64,000 nt of DNA from Bretschneidera sinensis (lineage: Eukaryota; Streptophyta; Magnoliopsida; Brassicales; Akaniaceae): contig CM043697.1 in the NCBI GenBank assembly GCA_023935145.1, forward strand, positions 56,244,001-56,308,000, read 5' to 3'. Shown piece by piece: positions 11,140 to 22,469 of this stretch; the first letter of the stretch is position 1, and every line of letters begins with the position of its first letter. The position numbers and the translations under genes were made by a program. The notes below the pieces were generated by a model. It had not been told where the DNA came from, searched no databases, and saw only the letters and a program-made list of their open reading frames with translations.

Positions 11140-12005
11140 TTAATTAATTTTTAAATGAAATAAAACTAGAATTCATTACAGATGAATTCACATTTTATTT
11201 TCAAATGAATCAAATGAATTGAAATTAGATTTAATTTACAAACGAATTTTCATGTTTGGTATAGTCTTACTGTAGAATTGAAATAAATTTTATGTTTGGA
11301 ATCAATAATAATTTAATTCATTTTATAAACTTAAATACCCTTAACATTATTATATGGTTTTATGTTTTTTTTTTTTTTTAATGAAGCATGACATGACAAC
11401 ATATCAAGGAACAAACTAAACAGTAGATCAGACTTGAAGCAACAAAACACATTAAGTAGTTAGCACCAAGCACGTAGCAGATTCAGCGTAAGAATGTAAC
11501 AAGTCAAACATGTAGATGCAACACTAGATTGGGCCTAATGAAGTAGATTAACGATAGTGCATCAGCAAAAATATTTTTTAAAAAGGAAATCCAACTAAGC
11601 AGAGCACATAGACTCATGCCAAGAGATTTTCTGCCCTTTTTTTTTAAAGGTAAATCAATAAGCAAAAGCCATCTTAAAAATAGAATAATAAAAATGATAA
11701 TTTTATAAAGACAAAGAAATAACTTGAAAATAGAGTAATAAAGAATAATGATTTTGTCATTTTAAGTTTATAAATGGCTCGTGTATAATTCATTTGAAAA
11801 TTCTATCAATTTTGATAGAATCCAATAAAACTTACTCAATTCCATTAAAATTCATTTTAGATTTTTATTATTAAACTAAACATGAATTCAGTTTATTTGT
11901 AAATGAATTTCACATCTAATTAATAAATTAAATATAATAATATATAAAATTCAATTGAATTCCATAAAACTGTAAAATTCATTTAAATCAAATGTACTGT
12001 AAATC
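11140..12005. mobile_element. MITE-like inverted-repeat element
   Basis: Segments 11150-11350 and 11750-12005 are imperfect inverted copies of each other. Shared landmarks include a tttacaaa...gaatt...catgttt block and a cattttataaacttaaa block. The middle (11360-11740) is unrelated, non-coding DNA. Long inverted arms around a non-coding core fit a MITE or deleted DNA transposon. Ends and family are not certain. Confidence 0.4.
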
Positions 12006-12886
12006 ATCACTTTGAATGGGCAATCCAAAGATAACACTCACTCTTAAAGAATCCATACAATTTGAGAGATGAGGAATAAAAGAAAATAATTTCACTCACT
12101 TCATTAATATGAATTGTTACAATTGGTTTTATAAGTTATGAGTCCTTGTGTTGCGAGAGAAATATTTTCTAACCAATCAATTTAATCCTTTATTTAGGAG
12201 ACTAAATCACTACTAAATTGATAATTAAATAAAGTGTGGTGATTTCACGGACCCGATCTTATCGTAAGACATACCAAACTATGGACCATATATTATATTA
12301 AAAATTAATCAAAAAATTTAAAATAATAAAATTTAATGCCGAAATTACTACTTCATCTCTACGTAGTTACTAGTGGATCCCCCTAAATCCTTGATAGATG
12401 CCACGAAACCGAATTTGTGGGATCATCATTGTTAAATAAAATTCTTTAAGAACTCGAAAATAGATATCATACTACTAAGTGACTTGGTCCCACATAAACT
12501 AAACTAACGTATCAATATTTATTAGAAAATAAAATAAAATTTTTATTATCAAATATATATAACTTGAATAGTAATAATTTGAAAACTTAAATGATAATTA
12601 TTACTCAAATTTTCAAAACGTATAAAATGAGTGTTAGAGGGAGTGTCCCGATAGCATAGCTCTAATCTATATTATCTATATGAAAAGTTTCACAAATCGT
12701 GATAAACGATAAAATAAATGACATTGAAAATTAGAAGACGACGCCAACTTTTGAATTTAGGGACCTAAGTGCTACACGGTTATATATAGTATAAATTTTA
12801 AAGCAGCGTGCACACATGTATATATTGAGAAGCTTTACAGTTCTCATTTCTTTATTTCTTCTCTATTTCAATTTTTTTTCGTTTGG

Positions 12887-13345
12887 CAGTACAAGGAAAA
12901 TAGTTATTATCAATGGAAAAAATCTGTCGATGGACTCAAATCACTCGATGATGATGCCTTCGGTGATAATCTCCTTGATAATAACATATTTCACTGAGGA
13001 ACTAAAAGTCCCTCGATGAAAAGTTATCACCGACGGATATTACTAAAGGAATTTCTCTGGGTGCTAATGTTTTAGAAAAATTAAAATTTTCCTTAGGTTT
13101 ACGAAATATTTTTAAAAATTAATTATTACCAAGGGAAAAGGGAAATAGTAATTTTTTAAAATTTATAATTCTTTTAAACTATTATTACCGAGGGTATATT
13201 TACCTCAGTAATAATAATCTTCTAAAAAAATATTATTTTCAAAAAATTATTATTACCGAGGGACATGGTTCCTTTGGTAATAATAGCTTTTGAACTAATT
13301 ATATTTTTTTAAAAATTATTGTTAACGAGGGAAAATTCCCTCGGT
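12887..13345. repeat. CACTA terminus with subterminal repeats
   Basis: Starting at the degenerate terminus, the unit (t)accgaggga and its inverse tccctcggta recur, with variants such as accgacgga. The clearest are near 13035, 13185, 13253, 13325 and 13341. In CACTA elements these subterminal repeats bind the TNPA protein. They are spaced by A/T-rich filler. Confidence 0.75.
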
Positions 13346-13550
13346 AATAAGTTTTTTTATAAAAAAATTTCACTTTTTTTTTTTTCGTTTAAACCTATTC
13401 GAAATGCATTTAAAAAATAAAAAATAAAACTGATTCGAAAATACACAATATTTTGTAAAATAATAAAATATTATTTAAAAATACAAATTAAAACTCATTT
13501 AACAATACAATTTACGTAAATAAAATAAAATATTGTCTCAAAATCACATC

Positions 13551-15700
13551 ATGGGTTGATTAGTTCTGTGCCGTCATCGTCCATATGCTTAGCATCATCC
13601 TCCGCAACTGGATCTTATAAAAAAAACAAATTTCATGATCAAATATATTTTCATTATATATATAACAGTTAAAATACATGTAAACCTAAACCGAAACTAG
13701 CTATCTGAAATAGATTCCATTTGTTCCCACTAGTCACATTTGATCAAACGGACATGATTATAACCCTGCCTCGTCCATTATTTTACACTTTTGTCCTTAA
13801 AACAGTTAAGTTATGAATTTTTTGGCTCAGAAACCCACACAGTTGGTAACTGGTGATCTAAAATGGATTCCGTTTGTTCCCATTAGAAAATTTGACCAAA
13901 TGAACACACAGTGACCCCACCTCATCCATTAGATAAGTATTTTACACGTTTGCCCTTAAAACAGCTAAGTTAATAATTTTTGGGCACAGAAACCTACATG
14001 GTTGGTAACTGGTGATCCGAAATAGATTTCATTTGTTTATACTAGTCACATTTGACTAAACAGATGTGATGGTAACTCTATCTCGTCCATTAAACAAATA
14101 TTTTACACTTTTGCCCTTAAAACTTTTAAATCATGAATTTTTTGGCCCAGAAACCCACACGGTTGGTAACTAATTATCCGAAATGGATTTCATATGTTCC
14201 CACTAGTCACATTTAACCAAACGGACGTGACGGTAATCCTACCTTGTTCATTAGACAAATATTTTATACTATTTCCCTTAAAACCACTAAGTTATGATTT
14301 TTTTTTTGCCCGAAAACCCATACAATTGGTAACTAGTAATCCAAAATAGATTATGTTTGTTCCCACTAGTCACATTCGATCAAACAAACATGATTGTAAC
14401 CTTGTCTCGTCTATTAGAAAATATGTTACATTTTTACTCTTAAAACCGCTAATTTATGGATTTTTTTGGCCTGGAAACCCACACGGTTCATAACTTACTT
14501 TTAAAAAATTCTATGTGTTGAACTTTAAATTAAAATAATTTACTTACAGGGAGTGGTGTAGGAGATGTCATCCCAAAACATTGCATCATCTGCTACATTT
14601 GTAATTGTTGTCCTTCCATGGTATGGAGACGTGACTGCATTTCCTCTCTTCTTTGCATTTCCTTATCCAGACGTGACACCATTTCCTCTCTTTTTTGCCT
14701 CTCCTAATCTAGTTGTTGTTGCACCGCTCTTACATCGGTGAACGGTGTGAAGCATGATGTAGTGGATCTATACGAGGAATTGCTCGTTAGTGAGCTGCTA
14801 GCATATGGACAACTGTTAATCATCTCCCCGAAGGCATAAAATTGTCCATTCTTCAATCTACTGGATGCCTGCAACCACTCCACGGGATCGATATGAGACT
14901 GTGAGGATGCTTCAATTTGGCCACCACTTTTTTTCTTTAACCCGCTGTTTATAAGTTTCCTACAATACAAATGAATGCATATGATTAATAATTCTTTTTC
15001 TCCCAAACAATATTAATAACAACAGTTATTTTGTGCATAAGTAAAAAATACATTTTATTCATACCACAGTCTCCCTTGACTTCTAATTAACATATTCACT
15101 TGTCCCCCAGCACTTATGGGTCCTGTTCAACACCTCGATAGGTGTGACAACTATGCATAACTTTTGGGACTGCACATTATAATTGGTCAGTAAAAATTGA
15201 TTTAACTATACATGTAATTATCTATCTATAAGTATAGAGAAATAAAAAAAAACCATATACCAATGCATTTACGTGAATGTCCGTACTAATGGACCCTCAA
15301 CACAATACACCAATCATCCCCCGATCTTTTGTTCATCGATGCAGCATTGGAGTGGTGAACCAATGTCTTTGAGGCCCACAAACTAACCAAAATGTTCCAA
15401 TGTTCACAGGAAATTCCGTGGCCTCTTCTTTTTTCTCCTCTGGTACAATCATTCCAGTTTGTTTTGTCTTCGTCCTTCACTGCTTTACACTGATCCCGCA
15501 AGTCATTCAATCAATCATTGTGGCGGGTCGCAATGATCTTATCATGGACCTATCTAGTAGCTTGAAGTTCCTTTGGAGTCCCAAAATTGTAGCACTCTTG
15601 AGAAACAACCAAAAGATGATTATTAGCTAGTTATTTTATATATAGCATATGCATTTAATATATAACACTTCATAGGAAAATGGAACACATAATGAACATA
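13551..15700 (-). pseudogene. CACTA TNPA-like accessory protein gene
   Basis: The minus strand encodes a plausible multi-exon gene like the TNPA-type second gene of plant CACTA elements. An upstream exon (about 15,290-15,510) includes EHWNILVSLWASK, resembling the conserved hW..Lv..W region. A second exon (about 14,560-15,000) contains DPVEWLQASSRLKNGQFYAFG, then a Glu/Arg/Gln-rich coiled-coil stretch with repeated REEM..RL units. A clear splice donor (GTAAGTAA, 14,547 downward) and acceptor (CAG at 13,608-13,610) define a 940-nt intron. The last exon is acidic (EDDAKHMDDDGTELINP) and stops at about 13,551. At least two in-frame stops occur in the coiled-coil exon. Exon limits are inferred by eye. 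Confidence 0.6.
13690..14500. repeat. Tandem repeat, about 160-bp unit, five copies
   Basis: The landmark (g)ttggtaac recurs at 13842, 14001, 14162, 14325 and (degenerate) 14486, giving spacings of 159, 161, 163 and 161. Each unit also holds cgtccatta, tgcccttaaaac and a cagaaaccca...ac block. The array fills most of the last intron of the TNPA-like gene. Confidence 0.85.
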
Positions 15701-16141
15701 AAACAAAGGAATAAATGAAAAATTATACTAGGAAATGCTCCCAAATAGAATCTTGGTTGTCCACATGGAAATGAGAGTAAGAGTTCCAGAGGCCATTCAT
15801 GTGTTTCTTCATCTGGCAGGCAATGTTTTTTGCCACATCTTTGTATCCACAGGATTTACTACATTCATATGATTAATTGTATCAATCAATCAATGATATA
15901 TATTAATTGAAATAAATGACACAATTATTTTTTGATAAGTGAAATTAATAAAAAAATAATTTTCTATAAACAAATATAAACATCTCTCACTTAAAATGGT
16001 AACTGTAATCTTCTATGCCAATAGTGGCTTCTCTTTGTTCGGTCCTCTACCCTTGTACCTGACTGGAGGAGTCTCAGAAGGCCTAGCATCTACTACTGTA
16101 TATGAGAATATATCTTGACATATTATGTATTACGCAATTTA

Positions 16142-17030
16142 ACAATTAAATTAACAAAATGAGTAATAATGTAAGAATGACACAAAAGTTAAAGGAAATT
16201 TTACCAGTCGATGAGGTAATCACATCACTCTCTGGAGGATCCTCTATGCCAATGTTAGGAGAAGTCTTTGGAGGATCCTTACTCTCGGGTCCTCTATGTT
16301 GAACCTCTGCCCATGGGTCCTCTATGTTAACCTCTGCCCTCAGGTCCTCTGTGTTGAGCCCTACCTCGTGGCATCCTTTTTACAAAAAATAGAAAATATG
16401 AATGCTTGAAAATTGATACAATTTGTTTAAAACTAGCTCATGCAAATCACAATAAAGAAACCATACAATAGATAATTTTTTTTAATTATACAACTTATAT
16501 AATTCTCATCATCTATGAAAAAAAATGATCATACCATTCACTAATTGACTTCCATGTTAGTACTAGAGTTGTTATCTTCCTCATCCTCCTCATCTTTCTC
16601 TTCATTCTTCTTCTTTAACAATTAAATTAAATTAACAAAATGAATAATAATATAAGAACAACATAAAAGTTGAAGTTAATTTTACTAGTCGATGAGGCAG
16701 TTATAGTAGTCTCTAGAGGATCCTCCGTACCAATGGCAGGATTAGTCTCTAGAGGATTCCTGCCCTTCGGTCCTCTGTGTCGAGCCCTACCTCGTGGCAC
16801 CCTATTTTGCAAAAAAAATAAGAAATGTGAATACATGACAATTGATACAATTTGTTTAAAATTAGTTCATGCAAATCAAAATAAAGAAATCATATAATGG
16901 ATACAATTTGTTAATCATATAACTCATATAATTCTCATCATCCATGAATAAAATTGATCATACCATTCACTAATCGACATCCATATTAGTGCTAGAGTTT
17001 TTATCTTCATCATCTTCTATGTTAGTACTA
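16142..17030. repeat. Tandem segmental duplication inside the CACTA element
   Basis: Two consecutive blocks of about 475 and 410 bases start with nearly the same sequence (acaattaaatta...caaaatga.taataat) at 16142 and 16618. They then share a ..agtcgatgaggca exon-like part, the gtcctctgtgt.gagccctacctcgtggca part, the tgatacaatttgttt part and the ttagt.ctagagtt part. On the minus strand each contains a small basic exon (RGRARHRG in the right copy) and a short acidic segment. The duplication predates considerable divergence. Confidence 0.8.
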
Positions 17031-18956
17031 GAGTTGCTATCTTCATCATCATCATCCTCTTGTTCCTTCTGCTCCTCTTGCTCCTCTTACTCCTAATCCT
17101 CTTTCTTCTCCTTCATTTGTGGGAGCATGTATATTGAATGGATTTACTTCTTTCATTACTCCGTAACATCATAAATGATACTCGATATATCTATATCATC
17201 ATCTAGAACTATTTGTGTTAGAACCGATGGTTCATTCTCTTAGAAGTAATCCGAAACTATAGGCATTATATTATCATCTGGATCTTCATACTAAGGAAAT
17301 TCGACATTGCCTCTAGCCTTCGTTTTACACATTGCCGACCAATCATTTCTTTCTTTCTTACTGGAAGGGTAAGTGCTATACACTTGTATTACTTATGATG
17401 CCAACACAAATGGCTCATCTGAATTGAGCCTTGATTTATACTTAATATCTATGAGATTGTGTTAGTCTATTTGAAGTCCATTATCATAATCAGATCAATC
17501 ATATTTGAACAATACAACAATATTATTAATCCATATCTATTGGAGCTCTATAACTTCTGTTAACATCTCGTAGAAGTCATGTTCATATTCATCGTAACAA
17601 CTATATTTCATAAGCATACCACTGTTCTTTTTTTTCTTATGTTGTTCATACTCATGGGTGTAAAAGTTGTATCCGTTGACATAATATCCGAGATAACACT
17701 TCACACGCTTCATCGAGCCAACTCCTATCCCTTGTATTTGCTTGTCAATTGTTTTATCTTTGGTGACCTATAATTAAAATACATAATTTAATTATACATA
17801 AATATGAATAAACTAATATAATAATAATAATAATAATATACTAACAACACTTATAATATATCATGTGATATGACTTACAAAATCATGACTACAAAGTTCT
17901 TCTCACGAAACTTCTCAATTTGTTCATTAGTTATGCTTCGCTGCTCATTCCTCATGGACTCATCATATTGTCTACAACAATGATGATGATGAATTAATTA
18001 GTGTCTAAGATATGCATATGAGGTAAGAGAATACATTAGATTTAAATGTAAGTTAAGCACTCACTCCACATATGGCATAATTTCAAGGCAATTAAGGAGA
18101 ACTTATATCTTTGCAACTTTGAGCTCATTATCATCCAAGTCTCCAATAGTCTCATGAACAAAAGCACGACTTGGATAATAGAAAATAGATAGCCGCTCTT
18201 CTTGATCCACATTTTCCTAATCGTCATTGCGACTGACTCAATTCATTTTTGTCTGAACCTTTGGTTCAAAATATTTATAACAAAAATTAGAGATCTCTTG
18301 TATAATGTACGCCTCAACTATGGAATCTTTAACACATGCTTTATTTTGAGCCTTTTTATTTAGGTTGTGCATACATATAAAAATGTATTATAAAGCAAGA
18401 ATGACATCAAGTGAGGAAACACTAACATTTATCTAAGATTATGGATATTACCTCTCAAACGAATACATCCATTGATATTACACGGGGCCACCAACTTTAG
18501 CTTCGTAAGCTAAATGAATTGATAGATGATCCATTAAATCAAAGAATGTTAGGGCAAATATCTTCTCAAGCTTGCATAAGATGATGGAAATTTTATTTTC
18601 GAGCAACTCCATATGCTTAATGCATAGTTCAGTTGCACATATGTTCCGAAAGAAGTTACTTAGGTTTGTCAAATCATCCCACACAAGGTCAAACAAAAAG
18701 TCACGAAACACCAGGAGAATTAATCTTTCTATGAACATGTGAAAATCGTGACTCTTGATCCCGTAGAACTTGCACTTGTTCAGTTTAACATTGAGTGCTA
18801 AATTTGAAGCATACCCGTATGGAAATTTCAATTTTGAAACCCATTCGCAAACCATTTTTATCTGAGACTTGTTTAATATGTAGGATTTCTCAATGGGATA
18901 AATTCTCTTGAGGAAGCTTCTTAGGACGATCAATCCACAATCCAACAAATTTATCC
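16970..18956 (-). pseudogene. CACTA TNPD-like transposase (DUF4218 and DUF4216 regions)
   Basis: Reading leftwards from 18,956, the first exon carries the DUF4218 region: KFPYGYASN, KFYGIKSHDFHMF, ICATELC, LCKLEKIF, FFDLMDHLSIHLAYEAK. It continues past an in-frame TAA to YQWMYSFER and a splice donor. The next exon (about 18,340-18,060) has SIVEAYIIQEISNFCYKYFE and RLSIFYYPSRAF. Then follow an exon at about 17,880-17,970 (QYDESMRNEQRSITNEQIEK) and the DUF4216 region at about 17,320-17,770 (KCYLGYYVNGYNFYTHEYE, SCYDEYEHDFYEML, NSDEPFVLAS, SKKERNDWSAMCKTKARG). The end is very acidic and stops at 16,970-16,972. At least six in-frame stops are present. The upstream catalytic (DDE) part is missing, cut at 18,957. 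It acts, when intact, on the element termini in the nucleus. Confidence 0.85.
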
Positions 18957-19331
18957 CCAGCTTAACCTTGAGGACAAGGTGCTTACTAATGGGAAAGGTA
19001 ATAATATAGCAAGCATGATCCAGAGGGAAATTAAAAAGGGTCCAGTTGCATTAAGAAAGACTAGCAGTGAGAAAAGAACACCAGCATGGCTAAAAGAGTT
19101 TAAGTATTGAAGCTGGGAATATAGAAACCAACGGATTACTAACTACAGATTGAAGAAAAGAAGTCAGTTACATGTAGTTAAGGTTGTTAGTGTTGATATT
19201 AGTTGTTAAAGGTAGTTATAAAAAGTTAGTTAGTTGAAGTACAACTTATCACAGTTGTAACTAGTGTAAATAAGGTTTTTTTTTACCATTGAACAGAGGA
19301 AGGAATTATTCAATACACATTTTCTTAATTC
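18957..19331 (+). mobile_element. Retroelement 3' tail with LTR-like end
   Basis: The plus strand reads LEDKVLTNGKGNNIASM...TPAWLKEF-x-Y-stop (ending about 19,110). This resembles the extreme C-terminus of plant LTR retrotransposon polyproteins. An LTR-like sequence with tataaaaag (about 19,218) and a polypyrimidine region follows. It is cut at 19,331 by the end of Copia-B's LTR. Neither lineage nor full extent can be given. Confidence 0.45.
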
Positions 19332-19786
19332 TGTAATCATCTTCTTTGGGAACCTATTTTTTGGGCTTAAATCAAGAACATTTTCTATACACTAGCATCA
19401 AGAAGAGTGTGCAAACTTGGTTTATAGTGGTTCGATAATATCAGAATCACTCCCGACATTACGTCCACTCTCTTCAAGTATCCTCCTTGAAGGGTTCAGT
19501 AGAACAAAAAAGTAACTTCCAAGGTGTTGGCCAAACCTTTACAAAAAAAAATTCTCTTCCAAAGAAGTTTGCACTCAAGTGTTTAATACATAAACACTCA
19601 CAAGAGTTACACCAACCCTTTCTCTTATAAAGAATGAATATGAGTAAGAAGTTTTGGTACAAAAGAGAGTGCAATTAATTCTTACAACCTAAAGAAATTC
19701 TCTCTCACAAGATCAAAGCTTAAAGATGGCTCAAGAAAGAATTTTTTAAAGCTTTAAAGAGTAGTAAATGAGCTTTTGATGAAATT
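19332..19786 (-). mobile_element. Copia-B 3' LTR, distal part
   Basis: This is the terminal part of a minus-strand LTR. It ends at plus-strand tgtaatcat (19,332), which is TG...CA-compatible. It is homologous in reverse orientation to the Copia-A LTR, for example tagtggttcgataatatcag and acgtccactctcttcaag. It continues at 46,138 after the Copia-A insertion; the two parts sum to 1,169 bases, close to Copia-A's 1,188-bp LTR. The first 4 bases of the TSD AAATT of Copia-A lie at its right end. Confidence 0.8.
19782..19786. repeat. Target-site duplication AAATT of Copia-A, left copy
   Basis: AAATT directly precedes the TGTTGG start of the Copia-A 5' LTR and recurs at 46,133-46,137 directly after the 3' LTR end TTTACA. 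Five-base duplications are normal for Copia integrases. Confidence 0.9.
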
Positions 19787-20294
19787 TGTTGGCTCGTATT
19801 TGATTTTAATAATGCACTAACAGTTTTATCCAAGTGCTTAAGCAGTAAAAGCATTCAACACTGAAACAAGATACAAGAACTCAACGCAATTCAGACACCA
19901 AAACATGACAAAAGATCTAGAATAAACATTAAGATAATTGAAACAATTGTAAATCTCTTATATTCAATTACATAGCTTGATTTGTGGCTCAATTTACAAA
20001 AGATTTTTACAAAACTAAAATACAAAAAAATTCTAAGTCAAAAACTATTTTTGAAAAAGGAAAACTGGGTTAAAGGTCAACCCAGTCAACTAGGTCCATA
20101 TACCAGTCGACTGAGATATGGGATAGAAAGTTCTCAGTTAACTAGTGTTAAAGATCTAGTAGACTGGTAACTGGGATAGAAAGTTCCCAATCGACTGGTG
20201 CTTAGGAGCCAGACGACCAGTACTCTCTCTTAGCCTAAAAAGTGAAATTTCTCACTTGACCTAGTCGGTTGGTATAAGGACCTAGTTAGCTGAT
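19787..20294 (+). repeat. Copia-A 5' LTR, first part
   Basis: It aligns with 44,945-45,470 of the 3' LTR and contains decayed versions of the ccagtcgactgg repeats. It is split by Gypsy-1 after position 20,294. Confidence 0.92.
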
Positions 20295-21071
20295 TGATAT
20301 GATCCATGCCAAGAACTAAGAAATTGATGGATCAAGAAGACTTCCAAGATTGTCTAGAAGCAGATTTATATGAGACCGCGACCCATTGCTTATATTGAAG
20401 CAAGAACCTTGGTATAATGAAGACGCCACAATCAATTATAGAAGGATTGATTGATAAGTCAAAGATGAACGCCACGGAGACTCCGATAAGTTCAGAAGTT
20501 CTAAAAGAACTAAAGAGAAATTTCTCTCACAAAGTATGAATCAAATTTGAATTGTCTTATTCCAAAAAGAAAGAAGCTATTTAAATACATGAGATTTTGT
20601 AACCAATTAGAAAAAGGAAACTAAAGAATAGGTTTCATACTATAATTATGGTAACTGAATTCTGGTAACCTAAAATCCAAATAAGGAAAGTACTTAACTT
20701 GGCATATAAGCCTTACAATTCAGCAATTAAATTAATAAGGAAACATTTTAAGAAAAAGTAATAAGAAAAATTGCAGCCAACCATTTTCCTTGATCAGCCA
20801 ACCAAAACGAGTAAGTCTAAAATTTTGGGAAACTAAGATTTTAATTCACAATCTTGAGTTGCTAGATTATTCCAAAGCTTGAATTATGGAAACCCATCCT
20901 TGTGGATCACGTATAGCATCATCTTTGGGCCCCCAGAGATGGTTCTTAGCCTAAATGTGTTGAATCAGCCCATTGAGAGTTTCTTTGAACCTTTTAGCTT
21001 GAGTCCTTATAACTTGACCAATTGGAACTTAAATAGGATCCGCCTCCTATTTGTTAGCCGTGTCCTCATCA
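20295..21071 (-). repeat. Gypsy-1 3' LTR
   Basis: This 777-bp repeat aligns end to end with 25,152-25,914. Plus-strand ends are tgatatgatcc and cctcatca. It contains about 16 bases (around 20,650) that are absent from the 5' copy. Confidence 0.92.
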
Positions 21072-21090
21072 TTCCCCTCCTCTTGAAAAG
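21072..21090 (-). other. Gypsy-1 polypurine tract
   Basis: On the minus strand, caagaggaggggaa lies directly before the 3' LTR start TGATGAGG. This is the expected primer site for plus-strand DNA synthesis. Confidence 0.85.
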
Positions 21091-21099
21091 GATTTGTCC

Positions 21100-22240
21100 T
21101 CAAATCATCACCTACATCGAAAGGGCTTAACTCAGAAACATTGAATGTGGCACTAACATTGTACTCACTTGGCAAATCCAATTGGTATGCATTGTCATTG
21201 ATGCGCTCAAGGACTTGAAAAGGCCCATCTCCTCTAGAAAGTAACTTTGAACGCCTTTATGCTGAAAATCTTTCTTTCCTCATGTGTAACCAAACCCAAT
21301 CTCCGGGTTGAAAAATCAGCTGTCAGCAACCTTTGTTAGCTTGTTTTGCATATTGTTTAGTTTGCCTCTCAACGTTTAGTCTTGTCTTCTCATGTATTTG
21401 CTTAACAAATTCAGTCTTTTTCTTTCCATCCAAGTTAGCACGTTCAGACATAGGTAATGGCGTTAAATCCAATGGAGTTAAAGGATTAAAACCATAAACA
21501 GTTTTAAATGGTGAAAACTTAGTAGCAAAATGAACAGTACGATTATAAGCAAGCTCAACATGTGGTAAACAATCTTCCCAAGTTTTGATGTTCTTGTTTA
21601 ATAATAGCCCTAAACAAAGTAGACAAAGTCGTATTCACTACTTCAGTTTGACCATCAGTTTGTAGGTGACAAGTAGTAGAAAATAATAGCTTAGTCCCTA
21701 ACTTAGACCACAAAGTCTTCTAAAAGTAACTCAAGAACTTAGCATCTCTATCCGAAACTATTGTTCTAGGCATACCATGTAATCTTACAATTTCTCAAAC
21801 GAAAAAATTATCAACATTGGAAGCATCATTAGTTTTGTGACATGAAATAAAATGTGCCATCTTAGAAAATCTATCCACAACCATGAAAATTGAATCTTTA
21901 CCACATTTAGACCTAGGTAAACCTAACACAAAGTCCATCGAAATATCTATCCAAGGCTCACTAGGAATGGGCAGTGGTGTGTATAAACCATGGGGTTGTA
22001 CTCGAGATTTTGCCTGCCTACATGTGACACATCTACCACAAATTCTCTCAATATCTATTTTCATGTGTGGCCAATAGAAGTGTTCTTATAAAATGGCTAA
22101 GGTCTTAGCAACTCCAAAGTGACCCATTAAACCTTCTCAATGGGATTCCCTTACTAACAAATCATGCAAAGAGTAATTCGGTACACACAACTTATTCTCT
22201 TGAAATAAGAAACCTTTGTGCCTAAAGAACTTACCCATTG
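21100..22240 (-). pseudogene. Gypsy-1 integrase
   Basis: Minus-strand reading shows the zinc-binding part ([21 protein letters not shown]) and core motifs [38 protein letters not shown] and TDGQTEVVN, which together give the DDE integrase pattern. The longest clean piece is 21,795-22,064. Stops occur, for example, just after DNFFV and within the YF-x-KTLW region. The C-terminal part near the LTR reads [20 protein letters not shown] sequence. Confidence 0.88.
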
Positions 22241-22469
22241 CATTTTTTTCATAAGCCCGAAACCCCTCACAAAAATTGGTATATGAAGGATACAACTCTT
22301 TAATGTACTCAAAACCAAGTAATTTTGCATCTAGAGTAGAAATTAATACGCACCTTCGAGAAAGTGCATCTGCAACAATGTTTTCCTTACCTTGCTTGTA
22401 TCGAATGACGTATAGAAATGTCTCGACGAATTCTACCCATCATACATGTCTCCTACTCAACTTGTGTTG

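Larger units (their letters stand above)
12887..18956 (-). mobile_element. CACTA (En/Spm) transposon, decayed and truncated on the right
   Basis: CACTA transposons move by a cut-and-paste TNPD transposase assisted by a TNPA-like protein. The left terminus reads cagtacaaggaaaat, two changes from the canonical cactacaagaaaat, and is followed by the subterminal repeat array. Both element genes are on the minus strand: a TNPA-like gene (about 13,550-15,700, perhaps further) and a TNPD-like gene (16,970-18,956). The sequence changes abruptly at about 18,957 into an unrelated retroelement tail inside the DUF4218 region, so the other terminus is not in this segment. In-frame stops in both genes mean it is not autonomous. 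Confidence 0.85.

Noticed and set aside
20879..21130. 83-residue plus-strand frame, nearly repeated at 53,433-53,684
   Set aside because: It lies antisense to the LTR and polyprotein end of Gypsy-1 and Gypsy-2; the similarity comes from the LTRs.
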